Of a DNA stretch of 64,000 bases, positions 1-8,390 are shown one piece after another. The stretch's first letter is position 1. Every line of letters starts with the position of its first letter. The notes below the pieces were generated by a model. The model saw only the letters and a list, made by a program, of their open reading frames with translations. It was not told the DNA's origin and searched no databases. The position numbers and the translations under genes were made by a program. The stretch spans positions 62,001 through 126,000 of the forward strand of contig CP025323.1 of the NCBI GenBank assembly GCA_004014935.1, written 5' to 3'. This DNA is from Saccharomycopsis malanga (lineage: Eukaryota; Ascomycota; Saccharomycetes; Ascoideales; Saccharomycopsidaceae).

Positions 1-285
1 TTGAGAAGATTGGAAAAGATGAAGAAGAAGTCTGAGTTGATTAATGATAACGAAGGTATGACCGAGAAGGATAAGGCTGAAGAAATTTCGAGAGTCATGA
101 AACGTATGTCCAAGAAACCAAAGCCTAAACAGAAGGTTACCTTGGTTGTTGCTTCCGGTAAAAACAGAGGTATTTCAGGTAGACCAAAGGGTGTTAAGGG
201 TAAATATAAGATGGTTGATGGTGTCATGAAGAATGAAATGAGAGCTCTCAAACGTATTGCTAAGAAGAACAAAAAGAAGCATTAG
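1..285 (+). CDS. SPB1: Spb1-type rRNA 2'-O-methyltransferase, C-terminal end (5' truncated by window)
   Basis: The open frame enters from the left window edge and ends at TAG 283-285, so only the last 94 residues are visible; the first codon here is internal, not a start. The tail is very basic. It contains the stretch [20 protein letters not shown] followed by a lysine-rich end (KKNKKKH), which is the conserved C-terminal signature of the Spb1/FtsJ3 family. Family members are nucleolar methyltransferases that act on 27S pre-rRNA during 60S subunit assembly. The catalytic FtsJ domain lies at the N-terminus and is outside the window. The assignment rests only on the C-terminal signature, so the call is good but not certain. 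Confidence 0.85.
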   Translation: MRRLEKMKKKSELINDNEGMTEKDKAEEISRVMKRMSKKPKPKQKVTLVVASGKNRGISGRPKGVKGKYKMVDGVMKNEMRALKRIAKKNKKKH

Positions 286-1493
286 TGGCTAGTTTAGTTG
301 TTTTTAAAGTAACTTGTTTTACCGGTTTATTAATAGTTTAATTGTTTTCTACATTTGTATTTTATCAGTTTGTACAGAATATATTGGTTTTAGGCCATTG
401 GTTTTGGAGTTTTTTTGTAATTTAGAAATAGAGAGGGGATGATTATTCTTTTTATATAATCCATTCCTAGTCTGATTTCTGCCAGCTTTTATTGTATTTT
501 GTATATTCTAAAAAATATTCAACATTACAGTTTGGTCTTGATAAACTTTTTACAAGACTCTTTGGCATCTGTTCTATCAATTAACAATGTTCTTCCGGAT
601 TATAACTTTTGCTTTTGTTTTCCACTAGCTAAAAAGGTTTAGAAGTGAGAGAATATTTAAATCAAACTAGTTGCTACTTTTTTATTCTTTGTCGCTGTTG
701 AATTCTTACACTGCCACGCCTATTCCACGAGAATATTTCAAACAAAACAATGTCACAATTTTTGCAATGTTGTATTAGATCTGTCAAAATAAAATACTTC
801 TTTGTAAACCCTACAATAAGATATTATGATCCTTGTCAGGATCTTGGCATATAATGTACACATGATCTTTACACAGGTAGAGGTGATCCGTAGACAGCAA
901 CCGAACGATTCCGGAGTTGGGTCTTTGAGCAGATTTCTGAGCAAATACATGTAGTGACATTTACCAAATATATAAATAGAGCAAAACTGCTAATTAAGGG
1001 TCATGATTGCTTGGGCAAATTGTGCCTTGCAAAAGAAACAGGCTCATCAGGTTGCGATGTGCATCCAGCGATGAGCTGATGTCTAAGACCTTTGCTGATT
1101 TTACACATATTGAATACCGAATGTTTCACTAGGCTCTATTATAAAACGTTAATACAAGTGTAGGTTTAAGTCATTTCAGTAGAGATAATAAGTAGCCAGT
1201 AGGTGAGGGTTCCGGAAATGATCTGCCGGAGCGGAATGCGGAATGGGGCCCGGAAAAAAAATGTAAGGAAAATACGTTTATGAATGGTATATAGATTGGA
1301 TAGCATATAACATTAACCAGCAAAAAGTTATCATTGCATCGCCAGTTTATTGTCGGTGCTCTATTGTTCTGTGTACACTCGCCGTTTCAACGTCGCGGTT
1401 GCTGCGTGTATATAAAGAACCACCCATTCCCTTTTTTTCCTGGCATCTGCTTAGGGCCATCAAAAAGTTATAATAGATAAACAACTTCCCAAA
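286..1493. other. Intergenic region SPB1 to PEF1 (1.2 kb)
   Basis: No convincing gene is visible. The stretch holds the SPB1 3' UTR and the PEF1 promoter. A GC-richer patch at 1210-1255 carries five CGGA/CGGAA units, one inside the palindrome TTCCGGAA (1210-1217). A TATA box lies at 1409-1417. The short minus-strand frame at 753-950 has no recognisable features. Confidence 0.6.
1409..1417 (+). promoter_or_regulatory. TATA box of PEF1
   Basis: TATATAAAG lies 77 bases upstream of the PEF1 start codon, in a suitable place for a core promoter. The CGGA cluster sits about 155 bases further upstream. Confidence 0.55.
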
Positions 1494-2704
1494 ATGTCTG
1501 GTAGAAGAGGTCCCGATGAACTAGTGGTATGTCAAATTTGACTCAGATAATATTCAGTGAATGTAGAAAATGTAGAGCTCACCATACTAACAATATGTAG
1601 GTATTTCCCACACCAAAAGAAGCATTTGGCCGTGCCAGCCAACAGCAGCAGTATCAACAACAGCAACAGGCTCAGCAGATGCAACTGACACATCATATGC
1701 GCACGAAACCGCAGAGGAAACCGCCTCCAACCATCAATAATCATGGACATGGTGGACTGTATTCTATTCCTAGTCAACAGACGTATCCTAATCAACGTCC
1801 ACACACCCAACAGTTCGCTCAAAGACCTCCTGCTCAGAGTTTCAGCTCACAACCTCCAGCAGGGTACCATTCTGGAAATGGATACCAGCAACAACATCCA
1901 CAGCAACGTGTACCAGGGCCACCACAGCATCCGTCTCAACAACTTCGCGTAGCTGCGTCCGCACCGGGATTGTCTCCTGTATCGCCTCAAAGGTCCCATG
2001 GTCCTGCCTTGATGTCTCCCCAGCAGATGCAGAGTGCTCCTGTACAGCCTCCGCAGCACAGCTCTCCAGGGGCGCTTCAGACCATTCCTCAGCAGTTTAC
2101 TAGCGACGGTATGCATTTATATCAACAGCAGCCTCCACAAGAACTTCGCCAGCCTAATCCTTTAGCAAGACAAAACACTTCTGACGCAGAGAGACTTGAA
2201 CTACAGCTCCGCGAGCTTTTCAAAAAGGTGGATCGCGATAATAGTGGTTATCTTACTGAAAAAGAGCTTTCCTTGGCCTTGTATAATACCGATAAGACCC
2301 AGTTTCAAGCCTCTACCGTACGTGTTATGATAAAGCTATTTGACAAAGACGGTGCTGGTGTCATTGATTTCCGCCAATTTTACCATTTGTGGAACTATAT
2401 ATCCCATTGGAGAAAGGTTTTTGCCCTTTACGATAAGGACAAAAGCAACACTATCACTTTCAGCGAGTACCAGGAGACATTGAAAAGTTTTGGATACCGT
2501 TTGCCTACAGACACGGTCTTATTTGTATTTCAGAGATTTAGCCACGGTGGGTCCGGTGTATATTTGAAGTTTGATAGCTACGTCGAGAGCTTGATTTGGC
2601 TTCTCCGTTGTACCAATTCTTTCAAAAAATTTGATCTGCAAGAAACAGGCGTAGCTGTCTTTCCTTTTGACAAGTATATTCAAGAGGTTCTCGGTTTTCA
2701 ATAA
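1494..2704 (+). CDS. PEF1: Penta-EF-hand calcium-binding protein (Pef1), two exons
   Basis: Exon 1 is 1494-1526 (11 codons, MSGRRGPDELV) and exon 2 is 1601-2704. The joined frame encodes 378 residues. Without splicing, exon 1 would run into stops, and the next in-frame ATG (1679) would lose the N-terminus. Residues 12-190 are Gln/Pro-rich and probably disordered, with runs of Gln near residues 25-37. From about residue 215 a penta-EF-hand domain follows. The first canonical loop is DRDNSGYLTEKE; a second is DKDGAGVIDFRQ and a third is DKDKSNTITFSE, and the last hands are degenerate, as is usual in the ALG-2/Pef1 family. The yeast protein acts in calcium- and zinc-dependent polar bud growth and cation homeostasis. 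The family assignment is secure; the exact splice join is inferred from the signals. Confidence 0.88.
1527..1600 (+). other. Intron of PEF1 (74 nt)
   Basis: The donor is GTATGT at 1527-1532, the branch site TACTAAC is at 1585-1591, and the acceptor TATGTAG ends at 1600. The branch-to-acceptor distance is 9 nt. The phase is 0 and the joined reading frame continues into the Gln-rich region. Confidence 0.9.
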
Positions 2705-3649
2705 ACAGGACTCCAAACCACTTGTTTTTCTTTTTCTGATAATCTTTCTAATAGCAGTATGTTGAATCAGAACATGGCGATATTCAGTTCATTTTATTCT
2801 TATTTTACATGCTTAATTACTTGGGATTCTATTATACCTCAATTTTGTACTTTTGAATTTTCTTTTATTGGCACCTTTTAATAACTTAATAACACGCCTC
2901 AAACTTTTTCAGCTTCTTGGTTAACAACATAGAATTGTAAAGAAATCGTCAAATGAGCTTGCTATCGAGTCACCTCAAATAGCTTTATGCAGAAAATATC
3001 AGTAAGAAATACATAAAGGTAGTTGGAGAAATACAAATTAGTTAATCTATATTTTACGTTCCTGAACGTGACTCCACAGGCAAGTGCAACTGTCTTAAAT
3101 ACAACCTAGATAAAAATCTAGTGCTTACTTTCCAACCAACTGGGTAAGAAAATCATGATAAGCAGGACATGATTGGGGTTCCGCCACTGGGTTTTACCAA
3201 GTCCATAAGACATAATGCGTATATACGAAACTGATTTTTACTGGGCTCGAAATATATGTTATCATTACTATAGACTTTTAGTAAATGTAGCGAACAGTCC
3301 TAGACTAAAGACCCAGAACCGCACCATCTACACTAATAAGGTTCTCATGTTCAATTTACAAAAAAATCTCCAAATCATTGAACGAAACACCAAGGAATAC
3401 TACTAAATTGTGTAGCCACTTAAGCGTTGTATATATAGGTTGCCAAATACGGTAATGGGTTCATAGTATCATCATCATCATCATCAGCACTCCGTGTTTC
3501 ACTAATAGCACTCCCTCAAAGCACCCCGGGTAATAACTGAAAAAAAAGCGCTGAAAAATCTCAAGATGGTATAATAAGCGTTGATGTCAATACAAGTTTA
3601 GTTATAACAATACTAATAAAGAGCTTGCTGTACAAAAAGTTTATCCAGG
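2705..3649. other. Intergenic region PEF1 to eIF3k, containing repeat copy A
   Basis: No gene is supported. It holds copy A of the inverted repeat (about 3066-3275), a short CATCATCATCATCATCA microsatellite around 3470-3486, and the eIF3k promoter. The 63-codon frame at 3215-3406 starts inside the repeat and resembles no family. Confidence 0.6.
3066..3275 (-). repeat. Inverted repeat copy A (about 210 bp)
   Basis: The reverse complement of this stretch aligns with 7862-8078. One end block (about 74 nt, containing GACTTGGTAAAACCCAGTGG) is about 86% identical by eye. The other end block (about 70 nt, from GGTTGGAAAGTAAGCACTAG to TTGCACTTGCCTGTGG) is about 94% identical. The middle 50-70 nt are divergent with indels. 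It is non-coding and could be a solo LTR, a miniature element or a duplicated ncRNA. No clean TG..CA ends or target-site duplications were found. Confidence 0.8.
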
Positions 3650-4486
3650 ATGAGCAATACTTTAGTTTACGTTCCTCCGCAAAGACCAAGCTCAATCAGT
3701 GAGATTTTGACTACATTGAAGAGATACGATGTGTCTGTCATCAAGGATCTTGAAGATTATCTCAGAGTGCAGTGTGAAGAGAATTTCAGCGATGTGAACG
3801 CCAACTTGGCACTTTTAAAGTTGTACGAGTTGTCATCTGAATCTCTTACAGAAGAGCGTGAAGAGTCTACTATCAACATATTATTGCTTGGGCTTACCCA
3901 GTTCAGTAATATTGATTTTGAGCTTTATTTGCACTTGTTGCCGGTTTATGTTTTAGCAGATGTGTCCAAGATTAAGAACATTTCTCCAGATGACAGCTCG
4001 ATCATCCAGTTTAGCGATTCTGTGAACAAATTGCGTCATTTGTATGTCTTGTTGACTTGTGCTAAATTTACTCAGTTCTGGAACATTGTTAAAAACGAAG
4101 ACTCGTATCAGGACTTGATTTTCGATTCGTATTTAACCGACTCGTTTGAAAACAATATCCGTAATTTGATCTTGAGCTTGATCTACAAGGGATACTCCAA
4201 TAACAACCAACAAATAAAATCCAAGATCAGCTCTACTTTGTTACAGAACTATTTGAACCTCTACGATGACGAATTTGAGAAGTTTATTGCATCTAAAAAA
4301 TTTTTCAAAATCAATGGAAACGTCGTATTGATTAACCATGACGCTAACCTCATTGCTAGCGCAGACGAACAAACTGAACATGAAAGACACATATCTTCCA
4401 CCAACACTCACAACCCAATCATAAGTAGCGAAAACATCAAGTTTGACCAGTTGGCAAGATTGATCAAAGAAAGCCTTGAAAATTAA
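3650..4486 (+). CDS. Translation initiation factor eIF3 subunit k homologue
   Basis: The 278-residue product begins with a RPSSISEILTTLKRYDVSVI stretch and the block NANLALLKLYEL, followed by ILLLGLTQFSNIDFELYLHLLP. These fit the N-terminal HEAT-like region of eIF3k (CSN8/PSMD8/EIF3K superfamily). The later part (about residues 130-225) is helical and has the composition of the winged-helix/PCI-like end, with a short polar tail. eIF3k is a peripheral eIF3 subunit that pairs with eIF3l in larger eIF3 complexes and is absent from Saccharomyces cerevisiae. The gene lies 271 bases upstream of the eIF3c gene on the same strand, which supports the call. I rate the family assignment good; a role in translation here is inferred. 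Confidence 0.75.
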   Translation: MSNTLVYVPPQRPSSISEILTTLKRYDVSVIKDLEDYLRVQCEENFSDVNANLALLKLYELSSESLTEEREESTINILLLGLTQFSNIDFELYLHLLPVYVLADVSKIKNISPDDSSIIQFSDSVNKLRHLYVLLTCAKFTQFWNIVKNEDSYQDLIFDSYLTDSFENNIRNLILSLIYKGYSNNNQQIKSKISSTLLQNYLNLYDDEFEKFIASKKFFKINGNVVLINHDANLIASADEQTEHERHISSTNTHNPIISSENIKFDQLARLIKESLEN

Positions 4487-4619
4487 TTGTTATTGTTATT
4501 ATCTACGTTTTTATCTCTAGTATTGACGAATATACACCTAACTTCTTGTACGCATGTTTCTGCACGTAGTGCTGCTGCTCCTGCTGCACTGGCGCCGCCG
4601 GGTTACCCGAACCACTCAT

Positions 4620-4632
4620 AAAAAATTTTTCC
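4620..4632 (+). promoter_or_regulatory. RRPE-like element upstream of NIP1
   Basis: AAAAAATTTTTCC matches the core of the ribosomal RNA processing element (A-run joined to T-run), known from promoters of ribosome-biogenesis and translation genes in yeasts. It lies about 125 bases before the NIP1 start. A TA-dinucleotide tract follows at about 4669-4697. Confidence 0.5.
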
Positions 4633-4668
4633 AGATGAAAAATATGGTGCGCACTATAGTTAAATGGA

Positions 4669-4697
4669 CGTATATATATATTATATATATATATATA
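4669..4697. repeat. TA-dinucleotide tract
   Basis: An almost pure run of TA repeats sits in the NIP1 upstream region about 60 bases before the start codon. It could serve as the TATA region as well as being a variable-length microsatellite. Confidence 0.7.
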
Positions 4698-4757
4698 ACG
4701 ATAACGAGGAATAAACCAGCTATTTTGAGGTAATCAGGAAAACAAGCCAGAAACAAT

Positions 4758-7370
4758 ATGAGCTCTCGTTTCTTTGCTACCACTTACTCTGACTCAGAGT
4801 CAGAGGAGGAGTTACTTAGTTCTTCTGCTGAGGAAGAAGAATTGTCCAGTTCCGAAGAAGAAGAATTATCTAGTTCTGAAGAAGAAAGTGACGAGGATGA
4901 TGAACTTGAAGAGGATGAGGATGAAGAAGATGAGGTACCTCGTAACAAATTTTTGAAATCCGAAGCTCCACAAAGAAGTGCTGCTTATTTCTTGAAGGGA
5001 TCTAACATTCCAGATTCAGATGATGAAACTGAATCGGAATCAGATGATGATAATAAGAAGGTTGTCAAGTCTGCTAAAGACAAATTGTTGGAAGAGTTGA
5101 AAAACAGTGCTGATGAAATTGACAGTGCTTCTGATTTCGACGACTGGATTACTGTTTCCAAGGAGTTTGACAAGTTGAACAAACTTTTGGTTAAGGCTCA
5201 ACAACAGAACATTGCCACCCCAGCATTCTATATCAAGACTTTGGCAGAGTTGGAGGACATTATCGTAGCCGTTAGTAAGGAAAATCCTAAAATGAATGGT
5301 GTTACTTCCAAGGCTTTCAACAGTATTAAGCAAAGAGTTAGAAGAACCTCCAAAGATTACGAATCACAAATTGCAAAATACCGTGAAGATCCAGAAGGCT
5401 TTGAAAAAGAGTCTACTGTGGAGCCAACACCACAACCTGTTTCTTCGTTATATGGTAAAAAAGCTGGTATTCCAGCCCGTAGTGCTACTGAAGGAGAGGA
5501 AGTTGACATTCCAACCACTTTGCGTACTGTTATCGAGAACCGTGGTAAGAAAAATGTTGATCGTTTCGAACAAGTTAAAACATTGGAATCCTTATTGGAT
5601 CTTGCTTCTACCCCGTTCCAGTACATTTCCATTTATTTGTTGTTGATTCCAACCAGATTCGATATCTCTTTGAATGCCAATTATATGTCTCCTGAACAAT
5701 GGAAAAAATCTCAACTGGATATTTCTTCTTTGATAGAGGTTTTGGAAGATAACTCTGCCAAATACAGAGTCACCGAGAACGCTGAGCCTGGTTTTGATTT
5801 TGAAACGGAACCAGAGGCCAATTCCGAAGGGGTTGTTGAAATCTTAGGTTCCATTGCTTCTTTTGTAGAGAGATTGGACGATGAGTTAACCAGAGCGTTG
5901 CTTGTAGCTGATCCACACAGCAGCGATTATATTGCTAGATTGAAAGACGAATCTACCATTTACAATTTGATTTTAAGAGCTCAATTGTACATTGAATCAT
6001 TTACCAACCAAAAGGAGTTGATTTCTGATTCCAACGAACAGTTGTTCAGAATCATCTTGAGAAGAATTGACCATATTTATTTCAAGCCTATTCAATTGAT
6101 CAACTTCAACGAGAAATTGGCTTGGGATAACATTCCTAAGAACAAGGACTCATATATAACAAAACGTCCTGGTCAACTTAACAAGACTCATTCTGATGGT
6201 TTGGTCAACGCTTTGAGTTCCATACTATACCGTCAATCAAAATCCGTCTATAGAAAGAAGGCTATGCTTACTCATATCTATTACTACGCTTTTAATGATC
6301 AATACTTCAAGGCTAGAGACATGTTATTAATGTCCCATTTGCAATCTTCCATTCATACATCTGATCCAGCTTTGCAAGTGTTGTTCAATAGAGTGTTGGT
6401 ACAACTTGGTTTGGCTGCTTTCAAAGCTGGTTTGATAGAAGAATCATTCCAGACCTTACAGGAAATAGCAACTTCCAACAGACGTAAGGAATTATTGGGT
6501 CAAGGTGTCCAAAGATATAACTCTAGTCAACAGTCTACAACCAGCCTTGCTGCTGACAGACAAAGATTGTTACCTTTCCACACCCATATCAATTTGCAAT
6601 TGTTAGAGGCTGTTTTCTTGACCTCTTCGTTATTGATTGAAGTTCCTCAAAGTGCGCAAACCGACAACAGTAACTTGAACAGAAAATCTGCCGTCAAATC
6701 TTTTAAGCGTGCTTTGGAATTTCACGACAAACAATATTTCCAAGGCCCACCAGAAAATGCTAGAGATTATATTATGCATGCCGCCAAATCTTTACAATTG
6801 GGCGACTGGAAAAAGGCTTCAAACTACATTAACTCTGTTGAAAGTTGGAGCTTATTCTCTAATGCTGAACAGATCAAGAAAATGATCAAAGATAAATTAC
6901 AAATTGAAGGTTTGAGAACTTACATATTCCAGTTTAGAAACTATTACACCAAGTTGTCTATCAAAAAGCTCGCAGAAATCTTTGAATTAAAAGAATCCAA
7001 AGTCACTTCTGTCTTATCTAAAATGATTTTCAAAGAAGAAATCTTTGCTGCTTTGGACCAGAAGACTTCCTCTGTTTACTTTATCCATGGCCATGAATTG
7101 AATAAGACTCAAGAATTAGCTGTTACTCTTGCTGAAAAAGTTGGCCAATTAGCCGAAAAGAATGAAAGATTGGCTGCTGGTGGTCATCAGCAACAGCCTC
7201 AGGCTCATTCTCAGTCTCATGGTAACAACAACAACCATTCTCGTAACCACCACAGCAGTCAGAATTTCAAAATCAATTTTGGTAACAACTCCGGCGGTAT
7301 CATTGCGGGTGCTTTAAACGGTATGGACAACAATAACAAAAGAGGCGGTAGAAGACAGCAAAGAAAGTGA
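4758..7370 (+). CDS. NIP1: eIF3 subunit c (Nip1)
   Basis: The 870-residue protein starts MSSRFFATTYSDSESEEEL. A highly acidic, serine-rich stretch with many CK2-type sites covers residues 12-60, as in Nip1, where this part binds eIF5/eIF1. A helical repeat body follows. The PCI domain lies around residues 640-790, with a clear winged-helix part (RTYIFQFRNYYTKLSIKKLA, from about residue 719). The C-terminus is rich in His/Asn/Gln and ends with basic GGRRQQRK. Nip1 is an essential core subunit of cytoplasmic eIF3 that helps assemble the 43S preinitiation complex. Its length is close to the family norm (about 810-870). The neighbour immediately upstream encodes eIF3k, another subunit of the same complex. 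Confidence 0.95.
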   Translation: MSSRFFATTYSDSESEEELLSSSAEEEELSSSEEEELSSSEEESDEDDELEEDEDEEDEVPRNKFLKSEAPQRSAAYFLKGSNIPDSDDETESESDDDNKKVVKSAKDKLLEELKNSADEIDSASDFDDWITVSKEFDKLNKLLVKAQQQNIATPAFYIKTLAELEDIIVAVSKENPKMNGVTSKAFNSIKQRVRRTSKDYESQIAKYREDPEGFEKESTVEPTPQPVSSLYGKKAGIPARSATEGEEVDIPTTLRTVIENRGKKNVDRFEQVKTLESLLDLASTPFQYISIYLLLIPTRFDISLNANYMSPEQWKKSQLDISSLIEVLEDNSAKYRVTENAEPGFDFETEPEANSEGVVEILGSIASFVERLDDELTRALLVADPHSSDYIARLKDESTIYNLILRAQLYIESFTNQKELISDSNEQLFRIILRRIDHIYFKPIQLINFNEKLAWDNIPKNKDSYITKRPGQLNKTHSDGLVNALSSILYRQSKSVYRKKAMLTHIYYYAFNDQYFKARDMLLMSHLQSSIHTSDPALQVLFNRVLVQLGLAAFKAGLIEESFQTLQEIATSNRRKELLGQGVQRYNSSQQSTTSLAADRQRLLPFHTHINLQLLEAVFLTSSLLIEVPQSAQTDNSNLNRKSAVKSFKRALEFHDKQYFQGPPENARDYIMHAAKSLQLGDWKKASNYINSVESWSLFSNAEQIKKMIKDKLQIEGLRTYIFQFRNYYTKLSIKKLAEIFELKESKVTSVLSKMIFKEEIFAALDQKTSSVYFIHGHELNKTQELAVTLAEKVGQLAEKNERLAAGGHQQQPQAHSQSHGNNNNHSRNHHSSQNFKINFGNNSGGIIAGALNGMDNNNKRGGRRQQRK

Positions 7371-7842
7371 AATGCTCTGTAATGTTATCACACATTGGGA
7401 AAGAAATAGGTGAATAATAAATATATAAAAAATAAATAATTTTAATTTTTGTTCGTTTTTATTTTTTCCATTTTACGTTTCTTGGTGTTTTATTGCTACT
7501 TTTTTTTAGTCCTTGACCTTTTATATCATTTCTATTTCATATTTATTTAACATGTTCAATTGTCATCTGAAAGAGTTACTGTAAGTATATTCATTCATAC
7601 CTTTAAAAGCTTAGTATTTGCTTTTTGACTTTTTATTCACCAATTCTTTACCCTTTCGAAATTTAACTTAAATTTTAGAACAAAATTTTGTTACACCCAG
7701 GATAATATAGCGTTTGATTATGTAAATTGTATTACAGAGATCATAATACAACAAAGTAACTTTTATAATCGGATTTTCCAGTAGAACAAGTTGAAGGTTC
7801 TTGTCGAGCAGCTGAAGTTTCTCGTACAGTCTTAAGAAAAAG

Positions 7843-7857
7843 ATGCTTACTCTTTTA
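7843..7857 (+). repeat. 15-bp direct repeat, left copy
   Basis: ATGCTTACTCTTTTA occurs here and again exactly at 8120-8134, so the pair brackets inverted repeat copy B. It may mark an element end or a partial tandem copy. Confidence 0.6.
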
Positions 7858-7861
7858 ATAA

Positions 7862-8078
7862 TAATAATCTTATATTTCAAGCCCAGTACATATCAGTTCC
7901 GTATGTACGCGTTATGTTTAAGGGGACTTGGTAAAACCCAGTGGGAAAAAACCCAAGTGTCCCAGTCATTGTAAACTTCTCGCTGGCTTTTCTGAACACC
8001 CGATGGGTTGGAAAGTAAGCACTAGATTTTCGTCTAGGTCGTATTTCAGACAGTTGCACTTGCCTGTGGAAACCACGT
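7862..8078 (+). repeat. Inverted repeat copy B (about 215 bp)
   Basis: This is the partner of copy A (3066-3275), in opposite orientation, about 4.6 kb away. Both end blocks are well conserved and the centre is divergent. A small stem-loop, CTAGATTTTCGTCTAG (near 8021-8036), is kept in both copies with changes confined to the loop and the closing pair. No open frame is conserved between copies: a TGA interrupts the shared YETDFYWA-like frame in copy B. Confidence 0.8.
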
Positions 8079-8119
8079 CTAGTATAGTAAAAGCAGCGAG
8101 TAAAATTCGTTCATAGCTA

Positions 8120-8134
8120 ATGCTTACTCTTTTA
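8120..8134 (+). repeat. 15-bp direct repeat, right copy
   Basis: This is an exact second copy of ATGCTTACTCTTTTA (first at 7843-7857), 42 bases beyond the end of repeat copy B. A 12-bp exact pair, CAGTCTTAAGAA (7827-7838 and 8250-8261), shows a similar bracketing arrangement. Confidence 0.6.
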
Positions 8135-8390
8135 GATAAGGTTTTATTTCATAAAGTCGATTTAATGAAGCTACATATATTATCAAAGACAAAGTTTAAA
8201 CAAAATTTTAGTAAATATTTTCGTTATCCTTCGATAATTGGCTATTTCACAGTCTTAAGAATACGTGTTGAGACTACATACTATGCTACAAGAAAACTTT
8301 GAAATTTGACTAAAGAAAGTGAACAATTATTTTGATTGCGTAAAAGCCCTAAAAAAGCAAAAACAAAGTATATAAGCCAAAAATTTCCAT

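Larger units (their letters stand above)
7371..8390. other. Intergenic region NIP1 to BLM10 (convergent), containing repeat copy B
   Basis: NIP1 (plus) and BLM10 (minus) end towards each other, so this 1-kb stretch contains no promoter that is needed. It holds copy B of the inverted repeat and two short exact direct repeats around it. The small frames at 7668-7880, 7877-8059, 7928-8116 and 8120-8302 overlap repeat sequence and resemble no protein family. Confidence 0.6.

Noticed and set aside
3215-3406. 63-codon frame in repeat copy A sharing ETDFYWA-like residues with copy B
   Set aside because: The frame is interrupted by a stop in copy B and the codon frames are not preserved, so the similarity is at DNA level.
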